Shown here: positions 16,992-25,102 of the stretch, piece by piece
Numbering within the stretch: position 1 is the stretch's first letter
How the letters are laid out: the number at the start of each line of letters is the position of its first letter
Origin: an uncultured bacterium
Lineage (GTDB): Bacteria > Myxococcota_A > Polyangia > Polyangiales > Houyiibacteriaceae
DNA: 55,676 nt
Assembly (NCBI GenBank): GCA_938024995.1
Contig: CALJDU010000078.1
Span: 1-55,676, forward strand
Reading direction: 5' to 3'
The notes under the pieces: model-generated
Databases searched by the model: none
The model's input: only the letters and a program-made list of their open reading frames with translations
What the model was told of the DNA's origin: nothing
Position numbers and translations under genes: made by a program

Positions 16992-17049
16992 AGTTTCGTC
17001 GCAACCTTACCCCTCTTGGGCTACCCTAAACGGGCGGGCTTACCTTGAT

Positions 17050-19218
17050 ATGCAAAGACGTACTCTACTTCTTCCACTGATGATTCTTGTGCTCGGAGGC
17101 TGCTCTTTGGCGGTCTCTCCGGACGAGACGCGGCTTGGACCCGACGCAGGTCGAGACACGAGCGTCGACACGATGGACCCCAGCGACGCTGGAGACGCTG
17201 ACGTTGAGGACACCGGCTCAGACACCGGCTCAGACACCGGAGATGCGGGCGATGCGGGAGACGCGGGAGACACCGGTCCCGCTCCAGATTGTCTCAGCGA
17301 CGACGAGTGCCCGCCCCGCGCGTTCGCGAGCGCCTCGTGTGTCGCGGGAAGCTGCGAGTACGAGTGCCGTTCCGACCACGATGATTGTGACGGGGATCCC
17401 GAGAACGGGTGCGAGACCGAGCTCAGCACCGTGACGGACTGTGGCGGGTGCGGCGTGGTCTGCGAGGACGCGCCGAGCGCGACCGTGGGCTGCGACATGG
17501 GCCTCTGCGCGCTGTCGTGTGACGACGGCTTCGATGACTGCAACGAGACCTACGCCGACGGATGCGAGGCGGATCTTCGAACCGCGTCGACCTGCGGAAC
17601 CTGCGAGCTCGCGTGTGACGCGGGCGAGGTCTGCGCCGACGCGAGCTGCCTTCTCGACTGCCCCGCGGGAACCACGCTCTGCGGCGACGCGTGCGTGACC
17701 ACCGACACGGATGCTTCTCACTGTGGCGGATGCGACGTGGTCTGCTCCTTCGCGAACGCGACCGCCGCGTGTTCCGACGCGACGTGCGGGATCGCCGCGT
17801 GCGACCCGAACTTCGACGATTGCGATGGCTCGCTCGCGAATGGTTGCGAGACGCGCATCGACACGATCATCGATTGTGGGTCGTGCGGAACCGCGTGCAG
17901 CCTCCCGAACGCCTCGGCGCTGTGCAGCGCGGGTGGGTGTCGGGTAGACGAATGCCTCCCGGGATACGCCGACTGCGACGCGGTTCCGGAAAACGGTTGT
18001 GAGACGCCGACCAACACGCTGACCGATTGCGACGCGTGTGGTGTCACGTGCGGCGCGGACAACGCGACGACGTCCTGCGCGACCGGCACCTGTGAGCTGG
18101 TCGCGTGCGATCCGGGCTACGCCGATTGTGCGGGCGGGATCAGTGACGGTTGCGAACAAGACATTCTCAGCGACGCAGGGAACTGTGGCGGATGCGGGGT
18201 CGTCTGCGCAGCCGAAGCGTCGTCCACCGTCGCCTGCTCGGCGGGCTCGTGTGAGTACGCGTGCCGCTCCGGTGCGGGTGACTGCAACAGCGATCTCGGC
18301 AGCGGTGGCGACGGCTGCGAGACCGACGTGACCAGCGACGCGAGCAACTGCGGCGCGTGCGGCGCGACGTGCTCACTCGCGAACGCGTCGGAGCTGTGCA
18401 TGGCCTCCACCTGCCGCGTGATGACCTGCGACGCGGGCTACGGGAACTGTGACTCCAGCGAGATGAACGGCTGCGAGACCGACGTGACCATCGATGTGGC
18501 GAACTGCGGCTCGTGCGGAAACGCCTGCCCAGCCGAAGACAACGCGGCGCCGAGCTGTGGGGCGAGCGCGTGCTCACTGACCTGTGACTCTGGGTTCTCG
18601 GACTGCAACAGCAACCTTGGTGACGACGAGGATGGCTGCGAGGTCGACACCATGACCGACCCTGTGAACTGCGGTGGCTGCGGGATGGGATGCATGTTCG
18701 ACAACGCCTCGGCGGTCTGCGACCTCGCCTCCTGCGGGCTCGACAGCTGTGACCCTGGCTTCTGCGACATCGACGTGGAAGAGGCGAACGGTTGCGAGGT
18801 CGAGCTCGACGCGGCGCTGTCATGCACCGGCCGGACGCTCACCCGCGTCAATGGAGACTCGAACGTGGGCAACGGACCGTTCTCGGTGCGCGCGGTCGCG
18901 TCGACGACGGTGGTCGTTCCGGTTCGCGAGGTCCGCTTTGGGTTGAACGACTTGTCGGTCCGTTTTGATCTCGATGTGCCCGCGGGCGTGGACTACGACC
19001 TCGTCGCTTGGTGCGAGGGCTGCGAAGACGACGACGAAGAGCTGCGCTCGTCAAACGGTCCGGGGATGCCCGAGAGCATCCTCGTAAAGTGGGCAGACGA
19101 TAGCGGGGACAACTCCCGCGCGATCACGGCGCGCGTGATCTACATTGGCGGAAACGCCTGTGAGCCTTGGGAGCTGACCTACACCGGTAACCGCGCCGGG
19201 TCGCGAACCTGCGACTGA
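17050..19218 (+). CDS. Cys-rich repeat lipoprotein with DAG linker
   Basis: 722 residues from the ATG at 17050, chosen because a lipoprotein signal follows at once (LLPLMILVLGGC). After the lipobox comes an Asp/Gly/Ala/Thr linker (about 25-75), then roughly twelve repeats of about 40 residues. The pattern is C-x-GY/F-x-DC-(N/D)-x5-NGCE-(T/V)-x-(L/V)-x5-(N/D)CG-x-CG-x-(A/V)C. Repeats of this kind are found in many copies in myxobacterial surface proteins and may be disulfide-bonded or bind metal. The last 110 residues (from about TLTRVNGDSNVGNG) form a beta-sandwich-like domain with one Cys pair (CEGC). It is outer-membrane attached by inference. The repeated DNA produces long false frames on the other strand. 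Confidence 0.88.
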   Translation: MQRRTLLLPLMILVLGGCSLAVSPDETRLGPDAGRDTSVDTMDPSDAGDADVEDTGSDTGSDTGDAGDAGDAGDTGPAPDCLSDDECPPRAFASASCVAGSCEYECRSDHDDCDGDPENGCETELSTVTDCGGCGVVCEDAPSATVGCDMGLCALSCDDGFDDCNETYADGCEADLRTASTCGTCELACDAGEVCADASCLLDCPAGTTLCGDACVTTDTDASHCGGCDVVCSFANATAACSDATCGIAACDPNFDDCDGSLANGCETRIDTIIDCGSCGTACSLPNASALCSAGGCRVDECLPGYADCDAVPENGCETPTNTLTDCDACGVTCGADNATTSCATGTCELVACDPGYADCAGGISDGCEQDILSDAGNCGGCGVVCAAEASSTVACSAGSCEYACRSGAGDCNSDLGSGGDGCETDVTSDASNCGACGATCSLANASELCMASTCRVMTCDAGYGNCDSSEMNGCETDVTIDVANCGSCGNACPAEDNAAPSCGASACSLTCDSGFSDCNSNLGDDEDGCEVDTMTDPVNCGGCGMGCMFDNASAVCDLASCGLDSCDPGFCDIDVEEANGCEVELDAALSCTGRTLTRVNGDSNVGNGPFSVRAVASTTVVVPVREVRFGLNDLSVRFDLDVPAGVDYDLVAWCEGCEDDDEELRSSNGPGMPESILVKWADDSGDNSRAITARVIYIGGNACEPWELTYTGNRAGSRTCD

Positions 19219-19236
19219 GCTGACGTCAGCGCTCGG

Positions 19237-19608
19237 CTAGCGGCACTCGCTGCCTTTGTCTCCGGTGACCGCGCCGCGTAGCGCTTCGTGCCGCGCGATC
19301 CACTCGCCACGGATCGCGTCGCTCACCTCGTGCTTGGCCAGGACGTCCTTCAAGATCTGAAGTCGACGCATGAACTGGCCTCCCATGATTCGGTGGCGCG
19401 CGTGGGCCTGCCCGATCTCACGACCGCCGTACTCAATGCCCGCGCCGAGGTGCGCCGCGGCGTGCTCGTACTCAAACCGCTTGATGCGGTCCCGGTTCGC
19501 GCGCTGGAACATGAAGCCGATCATCACGTCGTCGAAACACTGGTCGACGAAGTCTTCAATGATGGCGCGCAGCGCCGGCTCACCACCGAGCTCTTCAAAA
19601 GCCGTCAT
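19237..19608 (-). CDS. Truncated haemoglobin
   Basis: 123 residues from the ATG at 19608; an upstream in-frame start adds 12 residues that do not match the fold. It starts FEELGGEPALRAIIEDF, the helix A/B pattern of the group-I/II truncated globins, with FMFQRANRDRIKRFEYEHAAAHLGAG covering the E helix region. The following AHARHRIMGGQFMRRL should contain the haem-proximal histidine, though the exact residue is not certain from sequence alone. Bacterial relatives bind O2 or NO and often detoxify NO. It is convergent with the Cys-repeat lipoprotein gene and stands alone. Confidence 0.85.
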   Translation of the reverse strand: MTAFEELGGEPALRAIIEDFVDQCFDDVMIGFMFQRANRDRIKRFEYEHAAAHLGAGIEYGGREIGQAHARHRIMGGQFMRRLQILKDVLAKHEVSDAIRGEWIARHEALRGAVTGDKGSECR

Positions 19609-19673
19609 GTGCGTGACTCTGCGGTCGCTGCTCCCGGATGGCAAATGTTGTCGGGAGCGTCTCTAGCGGGCTG

Positions 19674-20486
19674 CTAGCTCTCCAAGAGCGCCTCCCGGAA
19701 CGCGCGGGCGGCGGGAGGAAGCCGCTCGATCCCGCGGTGGACGATTCGGAGCTCGCGGCGGATCGGGGTCTTTCGATGCTTGAGCGCGACGAGCCGACCT
19801 CTGCGCAGCTCGTCGCGAACGGCGTTGGCGCTGACGAGCGCGATCCCGACCCCAGCGTGCACGTTCCCCTTAATACCGGCGATGGAACCCAGCTCCATGA
19901 CGATCTCCGCTTTCGGGAAGTGTTGATCGAGCAAGCCGCGGGTGGTGGAGCCTTCGCGGAAAGTGACGAAGCTCGCGCCTTTGACCGGGACCTCGCGACG
20001 CGCGACCAAGATGAGCTCATCGACGAAGAAGAGGTCGCCGTGGTTGGTCCTCACGATCGCCAGATCGATCTCTCCCTTCGCGAGATCCGCGAGCGCTTCT
20101 TCGGTGGTCGACTCGCGCAAGCGAAAGACGACGCCTGGGTGCCGTTTGCGAAAGCGCGCGATGATCTTCGGCAAGAGGTAAGTGCACGCGGTCGCTCCCG
20201 CGCCGATTCGAACCTCGCCGCGTGAGAGATCTGCGAGCTCCTTGATCGCGCGCTTCGCTTCCGCGAACGCGGCGAGGGCGGCTTGGGCGCGAGGCAGGCA
20301 GGCGCGACCTTCGGCGGTGAGCTCCGCGCCGTGGCGACCCCGATCGAAGAGCCTCGCGTCGAGCGCATCCTCGAGCCGCTTGATGGACGCCGAGAGCGCG
20401 GGCTGCGTCAGGTGCGCGTGCTTCGCGGCTTCGGTGAAGGTCCCGAGCTCCGAGACCCAAACGAAGTGCTGGAGCTCATTCAACAT
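19674..20486 (-). CDS. LysR-type transcriptional regulator
   Basis: 270 residues from the ATG at 20486. The longer frame upstream covers the promoter region of the divergent gene and is not used. N-terminal winged helix: LNELQHFVWVSELGTFTEAAK, LTQPALSASIKRLEDALDARLFDR. A two-lobe effector domain follows (GEVRIGAGATACTYLLPKI... GDLFFVDELILVARREVP). It lies head-to-head with the TauE/SafE permease, and LysR proteins usually control such a neighbour. A TATCCT hexamer lies six bases before the ATG, as in other leaderless starts here. Confidence 0.92.
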   Translation of the reverse strand: MLNELQHFVWVSELGTFTEAAKHAHLTQPALSASIKRLEDALDARLFDRGRHGAELTAEGRACLPRAQAALAAFAEAKRAIKELADLSRGEVRIGAGATACTYLLPKIIARFRKRHPGVVFRLRESTTEEALADLAKGEIDLAIVRTNHGDLFFVDELILVARREVPVKGASFVTFREGSTTRGLLDQHFPKAEIVMELGSIAGIKGNVHAGVGIALVSANAVRDELRRGRLVALKHRKTPIRRELRIVHRGIERLPPAARAFREALLES

Positions 20487-20492
20487 ACATAA

Positions 20493-20498
20493 AGGATA
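20493..20498 (-). promoter_or_regulatory. Leaderless-type -10 element (TATCCT)
   Basis: On the minus strand TATCCT, six bases, then the ATG at 20486 of the LysR gene. Confidence 0.5.
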
Positions 20499-20500
20499 GT

Positions 20501-20522
20501 GATTGAAGACGTAAAAACAATC
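20501..20522. promoter_or_regulatory. Candidate LysR operator in the divergent promoter
   Basis: GATTG and CAATC form a 5-bp dyad separated by 12 bases, in a notably AT-rich patch between the LysR gene and the permease gene. LysR boxes are T-N11-A dyads of this size. Further GATTGG copies lie at 20,523-20,536. Confidence 0.45.
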
Positions 20523-20577
20523 GATTGGATGATTGGTGAGGTGAGCCCCACGTTGATCACGTGACGAAGGAGACGAC

Positions 20578-21291
20578 ATGGACCTCTTGATCCTGATCCC
20601 GCTTGGGCTCGCGGCCGGGGCGATCACCACGTTCGCGGGCGTTGGGGGCGGCATGATGATGACGATCGTCCTAGCGGCGCTGGTCGGCCCTCAAGCCGCG
20701 CTCGCGATGGTGGCGCCAGCGCTCCTCCTCGGGAACCTTCATCGGGTCGTGACGCATCGCGGAGACGTGAGCCGTCGCGTCGCCCTGGTTGGCGTCGTCG
20801 GCGCTGCTCCAGGTGGACTGGTCGGCGGGCTCCTCGCGATAAGCTTAAGCGACACCGCGCTGAACGTTCTCCTCTTCGTCGTGATCGCGCTGGCTCTGAT
20901 GCGCGAGGTCGGGGTCTTCGCGTGGCGACCGAGCGCGCGCGCGCTCTTCCCGATCACGTTCGTCGCGGGCATCGTCACCGGGACCTCTGGCGGCGGTGGG
21001 CTTGTCTTAGGGCCGGCTCTGCTCGCGGCGGGGCTCCGCGGCGCGACCTTCGTCGCCACCTCCTCGGCGATCTCACTTGGGGTCCACACCTGCCGGATCT
21101 TCGCGTATGGGATGGGCGGCCTAGTCAGCGTTTCGACAATGACCTCGTCGCTCGTCCTCGCGCTAACGATCGTGATCGGCAACTCGCTCGGGAAACGTGC
21201 GCGAGGGAAGGCCGGAGAGGAGCTCCAGACGAAGGTGACCTACGGGGTCCTGCTCACCGGCGTCGCGTTGACGATTCTCGGGTTGAAGTGA
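20578..21291 (+). CDS. TauE/SafE-family permease (sulfite/anion exporter type)
   Basis: 237 residues, seven or eight hydrophobic segments. The start is fixed by GAAGGAG eight bases before the ATG. The front segment has the family motif GAITTFAGVGGGMMM, repeated in the second half as FVAGIVTGTSGGGGLVLGPALL. This internal duplication is typical of TauE/SafE (DUF81) proteins, which move sulfite, sulfoacetate or other organic anions. The divergent LysR gene is the probable regulator. Substrate not determinable here; the sulfur-transfer fusion at 1,005-2,405 is too far away to link. Confidence 0.9.
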   Translation: MDLLILIPLGLAAGAITTFAGVGGGMMMTIVLAALVGPQAALAMVAPALLLGNLHRVVTHRGDVSRRVALVGVVGAAPGGLVGGLLAISLSDTALNVLLFVVIALALMREVGVFAWRPSARALFPITFVAGIVTGTSGGGGLVLGPALLAAGLRGATFVATSSAISLGVHTCRIFAYGMGGLVSVSTMTSSLVLALTIVIGNSLGKRARGKAGEELQTKVTYGVLLTGVALTILGLK

Positions 21292-21319
21292 GCGGTTGTG
21301 GTCGCGCTGGCCACCACGC

Positions 21320-21325
21320 TACAAC
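21320..21325 (+). promoter_or_regulatory. Leaderless-type -10 element (TACAAC)
   Basis: TACAAC followed by six bases and the ATG at 21332. The last base departs from TAnnnT. It supports this start over an earlier in-frame one. Confidence 0.4.
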
Positions 21326-21331
21326 CCGTCG

Positions 21332-22006
21332 ATGACCCCGGATGTCTTCGCGCAGGCGATAGAGAAGCGCCCTTCGTTGCTCGCGCTGCGTGCCTACGTC
21401 GCGAATACGCTCGACGACGATCCGGGTCATGATCTCGCTCACTGCGAGCGCGTCGCGATGACGATGTGTGCGCTAGACGAGAGCGTTCCGTTTGAGCAAG
21501 TCGTGGCGGCGGCGCTGACGCATGACCTCGTGAACGTCCCGAAGAACTCTCCGCAGCGCGCGAACGCCAGTGAGCTGTCGGCCGCCCGCGTGAAAGAACT
21601 GCTCCCGCGTTACGGGTTCTCGAGCGAAGACATCGAGGTGATCGCGGAGGCGGTGCGGGACCACAGCTACAGTCGCGGCGCGGTTCCGACGAGCGCGCTC
21701 GGGCGCGCGCTTCAAGATGCGGATCGCTTAGAGGCGATCGGTGCGCTCGGTCTGTTTCGGACCATCTCGACGGGGACGCGAATGGGCGCGCGCTACTTCG
21801 ACCCCCGCGATCCCTTCGCGGTCTCCCGTGAACACGACGACCTCAAGTACACCGTCGATCACTTCTTCACGAAGCTGCTGACCCTCCCCGAGACCTTGCT
21901 CACCGAAGCGGGGCGCGAGGAAGCCGAGCGACGCGTGGCGTTCATGCGGACGTTTCTGGAGCAGCTCGCGCGGGAGCTCCACGTTGAGCTCCCGCCGCTG
22001 CCGTAG
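21332..22006 (+). CDS. HD-domain phosphohydrolase
   Basis: 224 residues from the ATG at 21332. Metal-binding histidines and aspartates of the HD superfamily are visible: GHDLAHCERVAM (first His), AALTHDLVNVPK (the HD pair), DHSYSR and LQDADRLEAIGALGLFR. The layout resembles the small YedJ-like HD hydrolases, which cleave nucleotide or other phosphate esters in the cytoplasm. No partner domain is attached. It follows the permease gene by 40 bases but seems to have its own promoter-like hexamer. Confidence 0.88.
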   Translation: MTPDVFAQAIEKRPSLLALRAYVANTLDDDPGHDLAHCERVAMTMCALDESVPFEQVVAAALTHDLVNVPKNSPQRANASELSAARVKELLPRYGFSSEDIEVIAEAVRDHSYSRGAVPTSALGRALQDADRLEAIGALGLFRTISTGTRMGARYFDPRDPFAVSREHDDLKYTVDHFFTKLLTLPETLLTEAGREEAERRVAFMRTFLEQLARELHVELPPLP

Positions 22007-22028
22007 CCTGCTCGCGGCGCGCTCTCGA

Positions 22029-23690
22029 TCACCAGGGGGTCGCGAAGAACGAGACGGACTGCGTGCCGGGGACACCTGCCATCACCCAGTTTTCGGTCGC
22101 GTCACAGGAGGCGACGTGACCTGGCGTCTCAAACGTCGCGCGTTGAACCAGGGACGCGCCGACCGGGACGTACTCACGAATCTCGGACCCATACCCGACG
22201 TAGATGTTCGCCTCCGCGGCGCCGACGCAGGTGGCGTCGGCGAGCGGCACAAAGTCCGCCTCTGTGCCGTCCGCGCGGAAGAGGTAGATCCCTGCGTCGC
22301 TTAAGACCACGAAACGGAAGTTGGTCTGAGCGAGACCCACGACGCGTTCGCTATCGTCGCGCAGCTCATACGTTTGTGCCGGGGCCGCGATCGACGGAGC
22401 CCAAACAGACATCGTGTACTGATACGCGACGCCGTCTGCGGAGATCAGGATCGTGGCGTTCCCCCCTTGAGCGCGCGCGACGACTACGTTTCCGAAACGT
22501 CGCCGATCGCCTGGGTTCTCGATCGTCCCGAAGTGTTCCGTGGTGGCGTCGCGGTAGGTGAAGGCCTCGACCGCGCCACGTCGCTGAATGAACGCGACGC
22601 CGTCGCTTCCTTGTCGCGCCGCGGCGACCGCTTGATCGAAGTCGTACATGCCGCGGAAGGAGAGAGGGGAGGTGGTCGCGGGATCGCCATCCACGCTCGA
22701 AAAGATGCGCGCGCCGGCGCCTTGGGAGCTCGCGAAGCCGCCGCGGCCGTCGGTCGCTACCCCCGCACCGAAGCTCGCGTCACCCGCGGCGAAGTACTCG
22801 CGCCTGGGCAGCCAGGAGGGGAAGCCGCTGTCGTACTCCAAGAACTGGATGTTGCGCGCGCCGCGTCCTCCGGTGATGGCGACCTCGTCTTCAATCGCGA
22901 CGGTGTCGCCTGCGCCTTCAAAGTCGAGCGGTCGAACCTCGGTCGGCTCGTAGTGACAGAGAAGACCCTCGTCGCAACGGCAGGTCTCGGCGGTGCGCGG
23001 GACGCCGGTCGGCATGGTGCAGCTCCCGGTGGACGCGAGGCAGAACCACTGGCAGGGAAAGTTGACGTTGACGCAGGCGTCGCAGCCAAGGTCGGGCCGA
23101 CCACTATCACCCACGTCCGCCAAAGCGTCTCCGGCGTCGGCTCCCGCGTCGGCTCCCGCGTCCGCGACGTTCGTGTCCGCGACGTTCGTGTCGTCGAGGC
23201 CCGCGTCAGGATCCGTCCCTGCGTCGCCAAACGTGATCGGCGCGCCGTAGTCTTCGTGACGCGACGCGGGCACCTGGCTCCCGACGCACGCACCGTTCGA
23301 GCAAGTCGTGGTGCCGTCGCAAACTCTGTTCAGGCAGACTTCATCCAGCAGCACAACCACCTGAGTGTGCCGTCCGTTGAGGAACGCGATCTGTTGCTTG
23401 AAAGCGATCGTGCCGCCGGGATGTTCCGCTGTTCCGGTGATCAGGAACGCGCGGCCCTCTTCTCCGTCAAGCGGCGCGACCGCGATGCGGTACTCTGCGC
23501 GGCCGCCTTCAATCGAGCCGGAGAGGTTCGTGTCGTCTCCCATGATCGTGAAGGAGAGGCTCGAAATCCGGCGAGCCAGCTCAACGCTTTCCGGAACCAC
23601 CACGACCGTGACTTGAGTTGTCGTGAGCGAGTCGCATCCCAAGAGCATCGCGAGCATTGCGAAGAAAACGAGAGCGTGACGCACTGTCAA
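22029..23690 (-). CDS. Lipoprotein with DAG linker and propeller-like repeats
   Basis: 553 residues from a TTG at 23690; a GTG two codons later is equally possible. Signal peptide and lipobox: LVFFAMLAMLLGC. Residues about 25-125 form a beta-rich domain (TTTQVTVVVVPESVEL). A Cys cluster follows (CLNRVCDGTTTCSNGACVG), then an Asp/Ala/Gly linker (about 155-195) and a second Cys group (CDACVNVNFPCQWFC). From about 245 on, repeated blocks with GGRGARNIQFL, GGFASSQGAGARIF and GNATILISADGVAY suggest a beta-propeller or integrin-like repeat. It is anchored in a membrane and faces the periplasm or outside. No specific function can be assigned. Confidence 0.82.
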   Translation of the reverse strand: MTVRHALVFFAMLAMLLGCDSLTTTQVTVVVVPESVELARRISSLSFTIMGDDTNLSGSIEGGRAEYRIAVAPLDGEEGRAFLITGTAEHPGGTIAFKQQIAFLNGRHTQVVVLLDEVCLNRVCDGTTTCSNGACVGSQVPASRHEDYGAPITFGDAGTDPDAGLDDTNVADTNVADAGADAGADAGDALADVGDSGRPDLGCDACVNVNFPCQWFCLASTGSCTMPTGVPRTAETCRCDEGLLCHYEPTEVRPLDFEGAGDTVAIEDEVAITGGRGARNIQFLEYDSGFPSWLPRREYFAAGDASFGAGVATDGRGGFASSQGAGARIFSSVDGDPATTSPLSFRGMYDFDQAVAAARQGSDGVAFIQRRGAVEAFTYRDATTEHFGTIENPGDRRRFGNVVVARAQGGNATILISADGVAYQYTMSVWAPSIAAPAQTYELRDDSERVVGLAQTNFRFVVLSDAGIYLFRADGTEADFVPLADATCVGAAEANIYVGYGSEIREYVPVGASLVQRATFETPGHVASCDATENWVMAGVPGTQSVSFFATPW

Positions 23691-23755
23691 AAAGTGACAC
23701 GGCAGCTTCCGTTATGCACGCAAAAGTGTGTTGTCAGCGCATTTGGCTGTTGAAG

Positions 23756-25027
23756 TCATTCAACATTCACCGGTTCGGGTGAGGTCTCCTTGAGCGTGTC
23801 TCGGGCCAGGTAGAGGAGCCCAAGCGCGGGGATCGCGACGATCACAGTGAGCAGAAAGAACCCGGGCCAACCGAGCGCCTTGGCCGTCACGCCGCTTCCC
23901 GCCCCGAGCAGCTTTCCGACGATCGAGGCTGCGCTCGTGAGCAGGGCGTACTGCGTCGCGGTGTAACGCTTGTCGCACAGAGACATGAGGAGGGCGACGA
24001 ACGCGGCCGTCGCGAATCCGCCGAAGAGATTGTCTACGCCGATCGCGACGACGAGCAATGGGTAGCTCTTCGCGACCATACCGATGACGGCGTAGAAAAT
24101 GTTTGCGGTCGACTGAAGCACGCCGAAGAGGAGCAGCGAGCGCCAGAGGCCGAGCGTCGCGACCAACCCGCCGCCGACCAGCGCGCCGATGATCGTTGCG
24201 CCGAGGCCGAGCCCTTTGACGATCGCGCCGATCTCGGTTCGGCTGAACCCGACCTCCATCAGAAAAGGAGTCCGGAGATGGGCTGCGACCACGTCCCCGA
24301 CTTTGTAGAAGAGCACGATCCCCAGCAACGTCAGCGCGCGTTTCCGCGTGAAGAATTCTCGAAAGGGCTCGATGACCGCAGCCGCGAAACTGGGCGGCGG
24401 TTCTGCGGGGAGCTCGGGAGCCGGCGCGAAGAGCGTTCCCACGATCCCGACGCCCATCATCAGCCCCATGATGAGGTAGACGGTTCGCCAAGGGAGGAAG
24501 TCGCTCAGGATCAGAGCGCCCGCGCTCGAGACGATCAAGGCCCCGCGATACGCCGCGACGAAGACCGCGGTTCCAGAAGCGCGCTCTTCTGCTCGAAGGG
24601 CGTCCGTTCGGTACGCGTCGCTGACGATGTCTTGGCTCGCGGAAAGGGTCGCGACAACGATCGCGCCGAACGCGAGCATCACGGGCGCGCTCGCGGGGTT
24701 CACCCAACCGAGCGCCGCGATCCCGAGCACCAGGGCGAGCTGCGCGACGATCATCCAGCCCCGCCGTCTCCCGAGGAACGGGATGGTGAAGCGATCGAGC
24801 AACGGCGCCCAGACGAACTTAAAGGAGAAGGGGAGACTGACCAACGAGAAGATCCCGATGGTGGTCAGGTCCACGCCTTCGGTCGCCATCCAGGCGGTGA
24901 GCGTGCCGCCGATCAGTGGAGCGGGGAGGCCTGAGGCGAACCCGAGCGGGATCATCGACCCGACGCGTCGGCTGCGGAACGCGTTCAGGAACGCGCGTGT
25001 TCCCTCTGGCTGCTCAGCTTCGCTCAT
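23756..25027 (-). CDS. ampG: AmpG-like major facilitator permease
   Basis: 423 residues and about twelve membrane segments. MFS pattern with AmpG hallmarks: GFASGLPAPLIGGTLTAWM at the start, FVWAPLLDRFTIPFLGRRRGW in the loop between helices 2 and 3, and the QDIVSDAYRTDALRAEERASG segment. AmpG brings anhydro-muropeptides into the cytoplasm during wall recycling. No amidase or AmpC-type gene is next to it, so the substrate assignment rests on family resemblance. A TAGCGT hexamer lies seven bases before the ATG. Confidence 0.85.
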   Translation of the reverse strand: MSEAEQPEGTRAFLNAFRSRRVGSMIPLGFASGLPAPLIGGTLTAWMATEGVDLTTIGIFSLVSLPFSFKFVWAPLLDRFTIPFLGRRRGWMIVAQLALVLGIAALGWVNPASAPVMLAFGAIVVATLSASQDIVSDAYRTDALRAEERASGTAVFVAAYRGALIVSSAGALILSDFLPWRTVYLIMGLMMGVGIVGTLFAPAPELPAEPPPSFAAAVIEPFREFFTRKRALTLLGIVLFYKVGDVVAAHLRTPFLMEVGFSRTEIGAIVKGLGLGATIIGALVGGGLVATLGLWRSLLLFGVLQSTANIFYAVIGMVAKSYPLLVVAIGVDNLFGGFATAAFVALLMSLCDKRYTATQYALLTSAASIVGKLLGAGSGVTAKALGWPGFFLLTVIVAIPALGLLYLARDTLKETSPEPVNVE

Positions 25028-25034
25028 CGTCTTG

Positions 25035-25040
25035 ACGCTA
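25035..25040 (-). promoter_or_regulatory. Leaderless-type -10 element (TAGCGT)
   Basis: On the minus strand TAGCGT, seven bases, then the ATG at 25027 of the AmpG-like gene. Confidence 0.45.
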
Positions 25041-25073
25041 CCAACGCGCGCGATCGAGTCGCAGTTTCTCGTT

Positions 25074-25102
25074 GCTAGCCGGCTAGCCGGCTAGCTGGCT
25101 AG
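25074..25102. repeat. Short tandem repeat of GCTAGCCG
   Basis: Three and a half copies of an 8-base unit (GCTAGCCG twice, GCTAGCTG, GCTAG). Each unit holds the palindrome GCTAGC. It sits between the propeller gene stop, which it overlaps by the last codon, and the AmpG-like promoter. CTAG is normally rare in such genomes, so the cluster stands out. Confidence 0.6.
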
